Positions 10,101 to 16,743 of a stretch of DNA of 25,237 bases are shown here, piece after piece (the first letter of the stretch is position 1; each line of letters starts with the position of its first letter). This stretch comes from a virus, in the IMG/VR virus record IMGVR_UViG_3300021185_001846, positions 1 through 25,237 of that record. One strand, 5' to 3'. The translations under genes were made by a program, and so were the position numbers. The notes beneath the pieces are model-generated. The model saw only the letters and a list, made by a program, of their open reading frames with translations. It did not search any database and was not told where the DNA came from.

Positions 10101-10680
10101 AATTGGTGGGAATTCATTATATACCTGTTCAACAGGACTTGAAAACACAGCAATAGGCCGTGATTCATTATTTTCATTAACTACTGGTAGGAATAACGTT
10201 GCCCTAGGAGATGCCGCTGGTTATATGATAACGACTGGTGATGCTAATATTGTTATTGGATCTAGAAATGGTTCTGGTAACTATGCACCTGTTAATAACC
10301 CTTCAACCAGTAGCAATAAAGTTGTTATAGGTCATACAAGTATTGCTAATGCTTATGTCCAAGTTGACTGGACTATCACTTCCGATGAACGGGATAAGAT
10401 GAACTTTGCATCTATTCCACATGGTTTAGATTTTGTAAATAAGTTAAAGCCAACGGCTTACCAATATAAAGAGTCACGTGATTCTAACACACCTAATGGA
10501 TCTAAGAGGTATGGATTTAAAGCACAGGAAATATTAGCTTTAGAAGATGCAAATGATGCAGTAATCATTGATAATACTGATACAGATAAACTATATTTAA
10601 ATACTGATGCATTAGTACCAGTACTAGTACAAGCTATTCAAGAGCTATCGGCTCAAGTAAAAGAACTACAAACACCATGA
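7180..10680 (+). CDS. Distal tail-fibre/receptor-binding protein: 56 beta-roll-like repeats plus Peptidase_S74 chaperone
   Basis: This is a 1166-residue protein. Residues 1-72 form a short N-terminal domain (TTQIQRRKGTTAQHASFTGAEAEITIDTDKE is split here as TTQIQRRKGT and AEITIDTDKE, ending HDGSTAGGFP), typical of phage fibre and adhesin N-termini. Residues 73-1022 are 56 tandem repeats of 17 residues with consensus NTAVGYxALxxNTTGxx. These resemble the left-handed beta-roll of YadA-like trimeric adhesin heads. The C-terminus is a Peptidase_S74 intramolecular chaperone: SDERDK supplies Ser1068 and Lys1073, spaced as in endosialidase, followed by GLDFVNKLKPTAYQY, RYGFKAQEI and a final coiled coil. 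By family knowledge the chaperone aids trimerisation and cuts itself off just before the Ser, releasing 99 residues here. The ATG abuts the TAA of the other fibre gene, so the two probably form one long fibre that determines host range. Confidence 0.85.
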   Translation: MTTQIQRRKGTTAQHASFTGAEAEITIDTDKETVVVHDGSTAGGFPLMREGQANDATISGLTVGKGLAGVATNTVVGKDALNANTTGADNVAIGSDALGANTTASYNTAVGHMALRLTTTGARNSAFGRTALDNNSTGSYNTACGMHALLSNTTASYNTAVGYMSLTSNTTGASNVASGYEALYANTTGNQNVASGRHALYTNTTGSNNTATGYLSLRYNTTGSENVAVGLNALRGNTTASYNTAVGSEALQANTTGSNNTASGYKALKSNTTGGSSTASGYQALFKNTTGAENTACGAVSLYENTTGGYNTAVGRAALHSNTTGANNTAVGHSALVSNTTAAANAAFGHFALRYNTTGYSNTAIGYYALEDNTTGYSNTAVASPCLESNTTGVQNTAVGRYSLSANTTASYNSALGYYALFSNTTGAYNVAVGTYSLQTHTTGSHNTAIGVASLFSNSTGADNTAVGSNALYHATSSSNTAVGRLALYGNTTGADNTAVGRSALQNNTTGARNTASGRHALYANTTGNDNTANGWHVLESNTTGANNTASGYKALEANTAGTNNTASGYQTLLYNTTGGNNTATGVNALKANTTGDNNSAVGYEALNSNTTGAANVAVGYKALKLTSTGNYNTAVGYNAMITNSTGERNAAYGYESMALNTTGYRNTGCGMYSLYNNTTGVQNVAVGYSTLQNNTTGGNNVGIGFEALMSNTTASYNVAVGRQALTFNTTGTNNSAFGYLALGANTTGNHNTASGYYALKANTTGGNNTAVGKEALATNTSGQSNTAVGYEALYTNNGNYNVAVGDWAGAANTTGYANSSVGYQSTYSNTTGYRNAVLGYQALYWNTTGHSNVAVGYAALAPNTTAAYNTAVGNQALGSNTTGGNNTASGGGTLYSNTTGAENTANGYNALYANTTASHNTASGFRALYSNTTGGANTASGYKALYTTTTGAHNTAFGYQAIYSNTTGNYNTSIGGNSLYTCSTGLENTAIGRDSLFSLTTGRNNVALGDAAGYMITTGDANIVIGSRNGSGNYAPVNNPSTSSNKVVIGHTSIANAYVQVDWTITSDERDKMNFASIPHGLDFVNKLKPTAYQYKESRDSNTPNGSKRYGFKAQEILALEDANDAVIIDNTDTDKLYLNTDALVPVLVQAIQELSAQVKELQTP
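7396..10245 (+). repeat. 56-unit tandem coding repeat, 51-base period
   Basis: I aligned 56 units by hand from N73 to A1022 of the fibre protein. All are 17 codons except two of 16 (units 24 and 43). The constant core is Asn1, Ala3, Gly5, Ala/Ser8, Leu9, Asn12, Thr13-Thr14, Gly/Ala15. Positions 6, 7, 10, 11, 16 and 17 vary strongly (Tyr, His, Arg, Lys, Glu, Phe, Trp). At DNA level the string AACACTACCGGT recurs many times, so recombination between units is plausible. Confidence 0.95.
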
Positions 10681-10847
10681 CAGACATCACCCAACGAGCA
10701 CAAGCTCTGCTACAGGAAAAAGAACAACTTATCGCCCGTCTACATCAGGTGGACGGCGCTCTAATTGAATTAGATCGTTTAGTTACAGAGGATCAGACTG
10801 AAGATCCAGATACAGATACAGATACAGAAACCGAAATCCCTAACTAA
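10677..10847 (+). CDS. Small acidic coiled-coil protein, unknown function (56 aa)
   Basis: The ATG overlaps the TGA of the fibre gene (ATGA), a typical coupling signal. The frame gives MTDITQRAQALLQEKEQLIA followed by RLHQVDGALIELDRL and an acidic Asp-Thr repeat tail (DPDTDTDTETE). The first 36 residues are a predicted amphipathic coiled coil. The gene fills the space between the fibre and the next ORF almost completely and uses ordinary phage codons, so I regard it as real. Function is unknown. Its location after the fibre suggests a structural accessory or chaperone role, but that is a guess. Confidence 0.65.
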   Translation: MTDITQRAQALLQEKEQLIARLHQVDGALIELDRLVTEDQTEDPDTDTDTETEIPN

Positions 10848-10856
10848 TTATTTATC

Positions 10857-11108
10857 ATGGAAGAAAGAACAGCAGACGAAGTAGCAGCAATCTTTGCAGC
10901 AGCTGGAGACAGTGTTACTGCAATCAACACTGACAAAACAACTGATGAAACAGCTGAAGACTATAAAGATAAAATTCAACGTAATGTAGATCACCTAGAG
11001 CTAATCAAAGCCTATAAGAAAGTAGATGGTACTACTTCTATTTGGGGTAGTGAGAGCTTCACTGCTATTGATGCAGCAGTAACGGCAGGCAAAGCTAAGC
11101 TAGCTTAG
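10857..11108 (+). CDS. Hypothetical protein (83 aa)
   Basis: This 83-residue soluble, mostly helical protein starts MEERTADEVAAIFAAAGDSV and contains YKDKIQRNVDHLELIKAY. No membrane segment, cysteine or catalytic motif is visible. It begins 9 bases after the previous stop. A 14-base palindrome at 11095-11108 encodes its last four residues and includes the stop. I do not recognise the family. Confidence 0.65.
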   Translation: MEERTADEVAAIFAAAGDSVTAINTDKTTDETAEDYKDKIQRNVDHLELIKAYKKVDGTTSIWGSESFTAIDAAVTAGKAKLA

Positions 11109-11578
11109 TGGTTGAACCGCCGATCTTCCCTTCTTTAAACTTACCCAATCAGTTAATACCTGAACCACCCATCATCCCTGAGCCTATCCTGTCGCTGCCT
11201 ACAGCAGACATTCCAAGCTATGAGCCTATGATTGCTCCTCCAGGTGAATTAAGACCTCCTGTAGGCGTACCTGGAGAGGATGAGGAAAGTGTAAAAGAGA
11301 ACCCAAAACCTACATCTCCAGAGGTAAGGAAAATAACTATACCCTGGACTGATATAGAAGTACCTGTTCCTAAGGAAGAGATCGTAGTTACTGCAGCCAC
11401 CACTGCTGCAGTTTCTGTTGTCGCTACCTTAACAGCTACCTCTATCTTTAACTATTTGGTTAAGGTATTTAAACCTGTATTTATGCAGGCTGTAAAACGT
11501 ATTCAGAAGAAACTTGGAAGAGAACAAACCGGAAAAACAGAAGAACGTGTTGGAGAAACTGAAGGACGGGATGGATGA
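11108..11578 (+). CDS. Proline-rich single-pass membrane protein, unknown function
   Basis: The gene starts at GTG 11108, sharing one base with the previous stop. The 156-residue product has a very Pro-rich N-terminal 75 residues (PPIFPSLNLP, PEPPIIPEP, APPGELRPP). A hydrophobic Ala/Thr/Val segment follows at about 92-118, and then a basic C-terminus (KRIQKKLGR). This suggests an extended Pro-rich arm attached to a membrane anchor. It lies directly before the holin-like gene, between fibre and terminase, where T7-like phages place lysis genes. A spanin or envelope-bridging role is possible but unproven: there is no lipobox and no signal-peptidase site. No Shine-Dalgarno sequence is seen before the GTG, so the start depends on coupling or lies slightly elsewhere. 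Confidence 0.6.
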   Translation: MVEPPIFPSLNLPNQLIPEPPIIPEPILSLPTADIPSYEPMIAPPGELRPPVGVPGEDEESVKENPKPTSPEVRKITIPWTDIEVPVPKEEIVVTAATTAAVSVVATLTATSIFNYLVKVFKPVFMQAVKRIQKKLGREQTGKTEERVGETEGRDG

Positions 11579-11798
11579 CAAAGAAGAACAGATTCTTATC
11601 CTATCCACCTTCGTACGGCTAGGGGTAGTCGTATGGGCAGGGTTCATCATTTCTCTAAATTATATTGAGATCCCAGGATTGGGACAACAAACCCCTAAAG
11701 ATATTACATTCCCTGCTTCTATTTTTACTGGAGCATTAGCTACATTTGGGTTACAGCCTAATAACAATAATGGTAAGGAGAAAAAGAAGAGTGATTAA
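11571..11798 (+). CDS. Putative holin-like small membrane protein
   Basis: I chose the ATG at 11571, preceded by GAAGGA (11561-11566), over an in-frame TTG at 11514 that would overlap the previous gene by 65 bases. The product has 75 residues: a short acidic N-terminus (MDDKEEQ), a hydrophobic helix (LSTFVRLGVVVWAGFIISLN), a linker with IEIPG and DITFP, a second hydrophobic stretch (ASIFTGALATFGL) and a charged C-terminus (NNNNGKEKKKSD). Two membrane segments, a charged tail and a position between fibre and small terminase fit the T7 gene 17.5 holin slot. There is no recognisable sequence identity to T7 gp17.5, so the call rests on architecture and position. Confidence 0.55.
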   Translation: MDDKEEQILILSTFVRLGVVVWAGFIISLNYIEIPGLGQQTPKDITFPASIFTGALATFGLQPNNNNGKEKKKSD

Positions 11799-12147
11799 AC
11801 TATGGCTCCTACCCTTACTACTATTAGCAACAACAGTTCAAGCAAATCAAATAACACCTTCCTTCACACAGGGAAGTATGCAAGCAACAACGACAACAAC
11901 TCAAGCAGTAACAGAGACAATCGATACCGAAGTCTTTGGAGGCGCTTACAACAGTTGGTCAGGAACCAACGTAGTACCGAGTGCAGCGATAAGAGATGCG
12001 AACACAACATTCACAGTTCATACAGCAGGGGATCAGTTTCAACTAGAGACTGTAACCAGAGCTGCAGGAGTAGTGGAAACAATCGACATCGATCGCACAA
12101 TAAACACAACAGCTACTACTACATCCTTATCTATCTTCTCTCAGTAA
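11770..12147 (+). CDS. Predicted exported small protein, unknown function
   Basis: Candidate starts are ATG 11770 (MVRRKRRVIKLW) and GTG 11791, the latter 10 bases after AAGGAG (11775-11780). Either gives a clear signal peptide: a basic n-region, hydrophobic WLLPLLLLATTV and a cleavage motif VQA followed by NQ. The mature part, about 100 residues, is rich in Thr, Asn and Val and looks like beta structure, with no cysteines. The gene overlaps the end of the holin-like gene. Its sequence is also open in the -1 frame for its whole length from 11802. It is probably periplasmic in the host. It lacks a lipobox, so it is not an evident outer spanin. Confidence 0.6.
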   Translation: MVRRKRRVIKLWLLPLLLLATTVQANQITPSFTQGSMQATTTTTQAVTETIDTEVFGGAYNSWSGTNVVPSAAIRDANTTFTVHTAGDQFQLETVTRAAGVVETIDIDRTINTTATTTSLSIFSQ

Positions 12148-12611
12148 CTCCTGCTTATGCAGAGGACGTATATAACAATGCTGCACCTTCCAGTACTGCT
12201 ACAGGTAACGTCACAAACCAAGCTGTCCAGTTCCAGAATAATGGAGCGCCAAGTAGACAGAACTATGGTGGTGGTGTTGCCTGTAATGGCACTACGATGA
12301 CAGTTACACCATTCTATATGGGTAATGATTCAATACCTTTTGACAATGAATCATATGTTAGAAGTAATAACTGGGGAGCACAGCTTAGTTTTATGGTCCC
12401 TTTAGACTTTTCTACGGTAGCTAGATGCAAATCTATAGCTAAAAGACAAGAGGAGAAACTAAGGTTAGATTATGAATTAGTTAGAGCACTTAAATGTGCA
12501 GAGATACAGCAGAAGGGATTTACCTTTCGTCCAGGGTCACGTGTTGAACACTTATGTAATGACATCGTACCTATCGTCCTATTAGAAAAACAACTTACTA
12601 AAAAACCATGA
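12123..12611 (+). CDS. Predicted exported protein with no canonical start codon
   Basis: The frame encodes a likely signal peptide (ILIYLLSVTPAYA then ED) followed by a mature domain. That domain contains VTNQAVQFQNNGAPSRQNYG, VACNGTTMTVTPFYMG, WGAQLSFMVPLDFS and RQEEKLRLDYELVRALKC, with four cysteines in all, and resembles a conserved hypothetical protein of cyanophages as far as I recall. No ATG, GTG or TTG lies at a sensible place before the signal peptide. The listed start, ATC 12123, is provisional. The frame is open back to ATG 11802, but that would add 107 residues rich in Ser, Asn and Arg that are a frame shadow of the preceding gene. Alternatives are an ATC start coupled to the upstream gene, -1 frameshifting from it, or a sequence error. 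Confidence 0.6.
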   Translation: MLIYLLSVTPAYAEDVYNNAAPSSTATGNVTNQAVQFQNNGAPSRQNYGGGVACNGTTMTVTPFYMGNDSIPFDNESYVRSNNWGAQLSFMVPLDFSTVARCKSIAKRQEEKLRLDYELVRALKCAEIQQKGFTFRPGSRVEHLCNDIVPIVLLEKQLTKKP

Positions 12612-12706
12612 GTACACTATCTGATCAACGTGAAGCAGCAGCTAAAGCAGCAGCTAAGAAGACTACAAAGAAACCCGCTAAGAAAGCTCCTAAAGAGGAA
12701 GAGTGA
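12608..12706 (+). CDS. Lysine/alanine-rich 32-residue peptide
   Basis: The ATG overlaps the preceding TGA (ATGA), and the gene's own TGA shares a base with the next ATG. The product has 32 residues, mainly Ala and Lys, in a helical arrangement (REAAAKAAAKKTTKKPAKK) like the tail of a histone H1-type protein. It may bind nucleic acid. It could also exist mainly to couple translation to the small terminase, since it contains that gene's ribosome binding site (AGAGGAAGAG). Function unknown. Confidence 0.5.
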   Translation: MSTLSDQREAAAKAAAKKTTKKPAKKAPKEEE

Positions 12707-12945
12707 TGACTAAGAAAGCTACAGAGGAGCAATTCAATGAACTACACAACCTAGTTACTGAAGAGTTCCTGAAACGAGTAAAGAGCGGAGAAGCCTCTGC
12801 TCATGAATTAAAAGCAGCCTGTGATTGGCTGGTTAAGAATGATATCAGTGGTGTAGCTTATGAAGGAAACCCGTTACATAAACTCGCTGATATCATGCCA
12901 AAAGTAGACCCTGAATTAGTAAAGAGGAGGTTATATAAGGTATGA
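12706..12945 (+). CDS. terS: Terminase small subunit (DNA packaging protein A), T7 gp18-like
   Basis: The start at ATG 12706 follows a good Shine-Dalgarno (AGAGGAAGAG, 12693-12703). An in-frame GTG at 12703 is less likely. The 79 residues form a small helical protein: FNELHNLVTEEFLKRVKSGE, ASAHELKAACDWLVKNDISG, then IMPKVDPELVKRRL. The pattern of a first helix, KSGEA, a second helix and a short acidic/basic tail is that of podovirus small terminase subunits, which recognise concatemer DNA and recruit the large subunit. Size (T7 gp18 has 89) and position between holin and large terminase agree. It overlaps its neighbours at both ends, so production is translationally coupled. Confidence 0.7.
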   Translation: MTKKATEEQFNELHNLVTEEFLKRVKSGEASAHELKAACDWLVKNDISGVAYEGNPLHKLADIMPKVDPELVKRRLYKV

Positions 12946-13370
12946 GTACTGATGAAATATATAGTTATATGGAAAAACGCAGTCACCCTGATCTTTTCAG
13001 TAGTACTGATAAAGATACCTATATAGGCTCTCCTAATTGGTCGGGTACTGATATATTTGATGGATTACAGATAGATGGTAGACCTCCAAACTCGACAGAA
13101 GCCTTACCGGGTTACGACAACGACACTAAACCTGGCACATCTCCAATAATACCAGGTACAAAAGCACAGAATGGATTAAGTCCAGAGACTGCAGAAGCTT
13201 GGGGAGCAGGTATAACGGCAATTAATCTTTTAAGTAAGATGATTAGAGATCACAAAAATCAACCTACTACTAAGCCCTTAGGTAAAGCTGAAGTTAAAGA
13301 AGCTAGAAATAAGGCGGTAAGTAAATATCTAAACCCGAAGAAGAAGAAAAAGAAGAAGTACTTCGCATGA
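12942..13370 (+). CDS. Hypothetical protein with Lys-rich C-terminus
   Basis: The start overlaps the previous stop (ATGA). The 142-residue product has an N-terminal half rich in Asp, Pro, Gly and Ser (NWSGTDIFDG, GRPPNSTEALPGYDND), probably disordered. A helical stretch follows (SPETAEAWGAGITAINLLSK), and the C-terminus is strongly basic and ends in a run of lysines (13338-13357). No known domain was recognised. The basic tail and the following very basic gene suggest DNA or RNA contact. Confidence 0.6.
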   Translation: MSTDEIYSYMEKRSHPDLFSSTDKDTYIGSPNWSGTDIFDGLQIDGRPPNSTEALPGYDNDTKPGTSPIIPGTKAQNGLSPETAEAWGAGITAINLLSKMIRDHKNQPTTKPLGKAEVKEARNKAVSKYLNPKKKKKKKYFA

Positions 13371-13606
13371 AAAAGAAACGTGGAGCCCGTTACGCTAACG
13401 GAAATAGGAAGGCTCAACAGAAAGCCTATAATAAGACTAAGAAGGGTCTTAAACTAAGGATCAGAGCTAATAAGCTTCGTAGGAAACTGAAGCTTAAGGT
13501 AGGGGATAAACGTGATGCTGCTCATTATAAGGGCAGCAAATCTAAAGGTAGACCACAAAGCCGTGCTAAGAACAGGGCTAGTAGACTTAAGATTAGGAGG
13601 AAGTGA
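13367..13606 (+). CDS. Very basic 79-residue protein, probable nucleic-acid binder
   Basis: About 40 percent of residues are Lys or Arg, with almost no acidic ones. Segments include KKKRGARYANGNRK, LKLRIRANKLRRKLKLK and the characteristic VGDKRDAAHYKGSKSKGRPQ, then SRAKNRASRLKIRRK. I recall similar short basic proteins with a GD-x-K-D ... KSKG core in marine podoviruses, but no function. It could coat or condense DNA, bind RNA, or be a packaged virion protein. The start overlaps the previous stop (ATGA), and the gene ends in an AGGAGG ribosome binding site for the next gene. Confidence 0.65.
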   Translation: MKKKRGARYANGNRKAQQKAYNKTKKGLKLRIRANKLRRKLKLKVGDKRDAAHYKGSKSKGRPQSRAKNRASRLKIRRK

Positions 13607-15105
13607 TGCCAGTAATAGGAAGTGGTGGTGGTCCTAATATAGAAGGACGTGACGAACAGGTGAAACCAGCAAAGAAAGTGCATCAAAGTCAGATAGGAGG
13701 GCCAGGTAACCGAAGTGCTGTAAAGAGAGGTACGTTACGGGATATACTTTATAAGATACCGCCTGCTGTAAAAGCAGATTTTAAAAGAAGAGAAGCTGAA
13801 GTAGAATTCGCTAAAGAATCTAAGAAATGGTCAGGTAACCTCGATGGAGCACACAAAAAATATGGCCACTTAATACATAGAAAGAGGCTCCAAGCAATAT
13901 ACGATAACCCTAAAAAATACATAAACCAGTTAGGTATAGGTGCACATTCTGCTATTAAAAATCAGCAAGACTTAGCTTCTATGAAAGGGTTTGAAAAATA
14001 TGTTAGAAGAACTCTAGATGAGGCAGCTAAAAAAACTAAAAAGCTTAATACATATTTATTCCCAGGAGGACATAAACTTAGTAATATAGTTAGAAGTATA
14101 CACTTCGGGCATGGACAAGGTTTAATGGCTGCTGGCCCAAACATAGGAGGATCACATACTGGACAATACCCACTTGATAATATGAGGCAGAGTAAGTGGT
14201 CTGGCCCTAGTAAGGGTGCAATGGGAGCTGACGGGTGGTATAAAGTAGATGATGCATATTCAGCAATAAATCATCCTCAATTCTGGGATGAAGCTTGGTC
14301 AAACTACATCTTAGGCGAAGATATGCCTATATTAGTAGACTTAACTGATGAAGCTAAGAATAAAGTACTTCATAGAGGCTACAATCCAGATAGAATAATC
14401 ATCGAGCAGGATAACATCAATCTAAATAGAATAGATGATGATGTAGCTGAATATATACCATTTAAACGTAAGGGACCACCTCCAAAAGGTGAAATACTTA
14501 AAATCGAAGACCCGTCTGGTCAAAGAAGACCTAGTAATGTACCAGGCATTGAAGAAGCATTCGATTCTATACCTGGAGCTAAACAGTTAAGAATAGCATC
14601 TAAAAATCCATTGGTTAGAAAAGCGGCTATAGTAGCTGGTGTTGCGACACCATTTCTAGGCCCATTAGGTGTAATAGCTAGTGAAGCTCAAATAGGCGAT
14701 AGGGAGAGAGAAGTAGCTGAAAATCCAAACGATCCAGTACTTAAATTCCAGTTAGAACTAGATAAAGCAACATATAATGCTGATTTAGCAGCTTTAGAGG
14801 GTGAACCAATCCCTGAAGCTGTTAGTCTGGTTACAGGATTAGCTAGTCTAAGTTTAGATGCTGGTAGATCTTTAACAAAAACCTCAGAGAAATTCATTAA
14901 AGAACAAACATCTGGGAATATACCTGATCATACAGATGTTGTAAAAAGAACACAAGAACGAAACAGTGGACTTTCTGAAGAGGATAGAAATATATATAAA
15001 GCTGGCGGTGGTAATGCTGCTATGACTAAGTACGGATGGGATATAAAACAAACAATGGCTCAAGGTTATAAAAACCTACTATTACAAACACCAGATTACG
15101 AATGA
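13606..15105 (+). CDS. Large hypothetical protein, possible virion/ejected protein
   Basis: The start at ATG 13606 lies 5 bases after AGGAGG (13595-13600). An in-frame GTG at 13603 is also possible. The 499-residue protein is basic at the N-terminus ([27 protein letters not shown]). It has a middle part with many His, Tyr and Gly residues ([17 protein letters not shown]), and a hydrophobic Ala/Gly segment near 345-365 ([20 protein letters not shown]) that may insert in a membrane. No enzyme motif was identified. Its place in the late operon between packaging and psbA genes and its lone membrane-active-looking segment suggest a structural or injected protein, which is inference. It overlaps psbA by 4 bases (ATGA). 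Confidence 0.65.
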   Translation: MPVIGSGGGPNIEGRDEQVKPAKKVHQSQIGGPGNRSAVKRGTLRDILYKIPPAVKADFKRREAEVEFAKESKKWSGNLDGAHKKYGHLIHRKRLQAIYDNPKKYINQLGIGAHSAIKNQQDLASMKGFEKYVRRTLDEAAKKTKKLNTYLFPGGHKLSNIVRSIHFGHGQGLMAAGPNIGGSHTGQYPLDNMRQSKWSGPSKGAMGADGWYKVDDAYSAINHPQFWDEAWSNYILGEDMPILVDLTDEAKNKVLHRGYNPDRIIIEQDNINLNRIDDDVAEYIPFKRKGPPPKGEILKIEDPSGQRRPSNVPGIEEAFDSIPGAKQLRIASKNPLVRKAAIVAGVATPFLGPLGVIASEAQIGDREREVAENPNDPVLKFQLELDKATYNADLAALEGEPIPEAVSLVTGLASLSLDAGRSLTKTSEKFIKEQTSGNIPDHTDVVKRTQERNSGLSEEDRNIYKAGGGNAAMTKYGWDIKQTMAQGYKNLLLQTPDYE

Positions 15106-16178
15106 CACTAACCCTAACAGAACAGACAACAGATAAGTGGGAAGAGCTATGTCAATGGGTCACATCAACCGAGAACCGGCTATATGTCGGTTGGTTTGGT
15201 GTGCTCATGATCCCCACCTTAGCAGTAGCAACAACCGCATACATTCTAGCATTCATTGCGGCTCCTCCCGTTGACATCGACGGCATTAGGGAGCCAGTCG
15301 CAGGATCTTTACTTTATGGAAACAATATTATTTCTGGCGCTATTGTGCCTAGCTCCAACGCTATTGGGCTTCATTTCTATCCCATTTGGGAAGCGATTTC
15401 TTTAGATGAATGGCTTTACAATGGCGGACCGTACCAGCTCATTGTATTTCACTTCCTGATTGGCACCTCAGCGTACCTAGGAAGGCAGTGGGAGCTATCT
15501 TATAGGTTAGGTATGCGTCCTTGGAATGCAGTGGCATTCTCGGCTCCCCTAGCGGCAGCCTTTGCAGTATTTTTTGTGTACCCAATTGGACAAGGAAGTT
15601 TTAGCGACGGGATGCCGCTTGGCATCTCAGGCACGTTTAATTTTATGTTTGTCTTCCAAGCAGAGCATAACATTCTCATGCATCCTTTTCATATGCTTGG
15701 GGTTGCCGGTGTATTCGGCGGTGCTCTTTTCTCTGCTATGCATGGGTCGCTTGTCACAAGTAGCCTCATACGTGAGACATCAGAAGATATAAGTCAGAAC
15801 TATGGCTACAAGTTCGGACAAGAAGAAGAGACATACAATATTGTAGCTGCTCATGGATACTTCGGTAGATTAATTTTCCAATATGCATCGTTCAACAACT
15901 CAAGGAGTCTTCACTTCTTCCTCGCTGCTTGGCCTGTTATTGCCATCTGGTTTACTAGCATTGGTGTTAGCACTATGGCTTTCAACCTTAACGGGTTCAA
16001 CTTCAATCAGTCCATTGTAAATAGTGAAGGTAGGGTTATTCCTACTTGGGCTGACGTATTAAATAGACAGAATCTAGGTTTTGAGGTAATGCATGAACGT
16101 AATGCTCATAACTTCCCATTAGACCTAGCAGCTAATAACATTGTACCAATTGCACTTAAAACACCCGCTATAGGTTAA
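15102..16178 (+). CDS. psbA: Photosystem II D1 protein (viral auxiliary photosynthesis gene)
   Basis: The gene encodes a full-length D1 of 358 residues; cyanobacterial D1 has 360. All key residues are present at standard number minus one: Gln129 (the 130 position, in the low-light Gln form), redox Tyr160, His189, Asp169 and Glu188 at the Mn cluster, iron ligands His214 and His271, Ser263 at the QB site, and His331, Glu332 and Asp341. The C-terminal extension after Ala343 has 15 residues starting ANNIV, for removal by the host CtpA protease. D1 turns over quickly in light, and viral copies keep photosystem II working during infection. It overlaps the upstream gene by 4 bases and is therefore transcribed with late genes. 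GC is uneven: about 50 percent in the first 650 bases and about 38 percent in the last 350. Confidence 0.98.
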   Translation: MTLTLTEQTTDKWEELCQWVTSTENRLYVGWFGVLMIPTLAVATTAYILAFIAAPPVDIDGIREPVAGSLLYGNNIISGAIVPSSNAIGLHFYPIWEAISLDEWLYNGGPYQLIVFHFLIGTSAYLGRQWELSYRLGMRPWNAVAFSAPLAAAFAVFFVYPIGQGSFSDGMPLGISGTFNFMFVFQAEHNILMHPFHMLGVAGVFGGALFSAMHGSLVTSSLIRETSEDISQNYGYKFGQEEETYNIVAAHGYFGRLIFQYASFNNSRSLHFFLAAWPVIAIWFTSIGVSTMAFNLNGFNFNQSIVNSEGRVIPTWADVLNRQNLGFEVMHERNAHNFPLDLAANNIVPIALKTPAIG

Positions 16179-16179
16179 C

Positions 16180-16368
16180 ATGAATACACAAGGTATGTCT
16201 GGTAAAGGATACCTAGCACCTTGGGCAAGAGGGACTGACATGAAAGAAGTCGGCCCCATGCCACAGGTTAAGCATACAATCTACACACTAGAAGAAAGAG
16301 AAGAACTAATTAGTATTATTATGGAAGCTCACAAACGTCTACATGGAGGTAAGGATGGACCCAGTTAA
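16180..16368 (+). CDS. Hypothetical protein (62 aa)
   Basis: The gene begins one base after the psbA stop. The 62-residue product has a Gly-rich start (MNTQGMSGKGYLAPWARG) and a C-terminal helix (LEEREELISIIMEAHKRLH). It does not carry the high-light-inducible protein signature (ExxNGRxAM), so it is not the hli gene often found next to psbA in cyanophages. Function unknown. Confidence 0.6.
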   Translation: MNTQGMSGKGYLAPWARGTDMKEVGPMPQVKHTIYTLEEREELISIIMEAHKRLHGGKDGPS

Positions 16369-16555
16369 AGCCTTTAAATTAGTATTAGACACTTTTAAAT
16401 TTAAAGATAAAACAGCCCCACTTAATGGTGGGGAGAAGTTATATAAAGCTTGGAGAGCTTCAGGGAATGAATCCTACGGGAAACAGTATAAAAAGTGGAA
16501 GCTAGTTAACCCTCAAATTGACTGGAAAAAGCAGGAACCAAGGTGGGATAAATGA
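16355..16555 (+). CDS. Hypothetical protein (66 aa)
   Basis: I prefer ATG 16355 because GGAGG (16345-16349) lies 5 bases before it. An in-frame ATG at 16343 would put that sequence inside the gene. The product is basic and aromatic-rich (FKLVLDTFKFKDK, GEKLYKAWRASG, YGKQYKKWKLVNPQIDW), perhaps a small folded helical protein. It overlaps the previous gene by 14 bases and the next by 4. No family recognised. Confidence 0.6.
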   Translation: MDPVKAFKLVLDTFKFKDKTAPLNGGEKLYKAWRASGNESYGKQYKKWKLVNPQIDWKKQEPRWDK

Positions 16556-16743
16556 CAAGCAGAAAGGAGCTATTAGAATGGTTTCAGAGAGAGCAGGAAA
16601 TTGCTGGCTATTATCAGTCAGGTGGTGCAGGATATGGAAATCCAGAGAAGATTGATTGGGGTCCTGGTGGCGGTAGAAAGAATCCCCCAGGACCCGGCGC
16701 AAGACCACCTATTAAGATAAGACCACCTATTAAGAAAGTATGA
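16552..16743 (+). CDS. Small Gly/Pro-rich protein before large terminase
   Basis: The start overlaps the previous stop (ATGA), and the end overlaps the large terminase start in the same way. The 63 residues comprise a short helix (RKELLEWFQREQEIAGYY) and a Gly/Pro-rich tail with a duplicated IKIRPP / IKKV element (RPPIKIRPPIKKV). The tail repeat is visible in DNA as ACCACCTATTAAGA, present twice near 16707-16736. T7 places the Rz-type spanin gene before the large terminase, but this protein has no membrane segment, so it is not an Rz. Function unknown. Confidence 0.6.
   Translation: MTSRKELLEWFQREQEIAGYYQSGGAGYGNPEKIDWGPGGGRKNPPGPGARPPIKIRPPIKKV

Noticed and set aside
7396-10245. Regular 51-base repeats that could look like a CRISPR array
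   Set aside because: They are in-frame codons of one long ORF with no conserved repeat/unique spacer alternation and no cas genes.
7396-10245. Many N-T-T sequons suggesting glycosylation
   Set aside because: The Asn-Thr-Thr pattern is the structural core of the repeat; N-glycosylation of this type is not expected in a phage of cyanobacteria.
11802-12122. ATG 11802 as start of a 269-residue protein
   Set aside because: The first 107 residues are Ser/Asn/Arg-rich out-of-frame translation of the preceding gene and bury a signal peptide in the middle. Kept only as part of a finding.
16180-16368. High-light-inducible (hli) gene next to psbA
   Set aside because: The small ORF lacks the ExxNGRxAM chlorophyll-binding signature and a membrane helix.
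16552-16743. Rz-like spanin before terL
   Set aside because: Position fits T7 gene 18.5 but there is no membrane segment or coiled coil typical of Rz.
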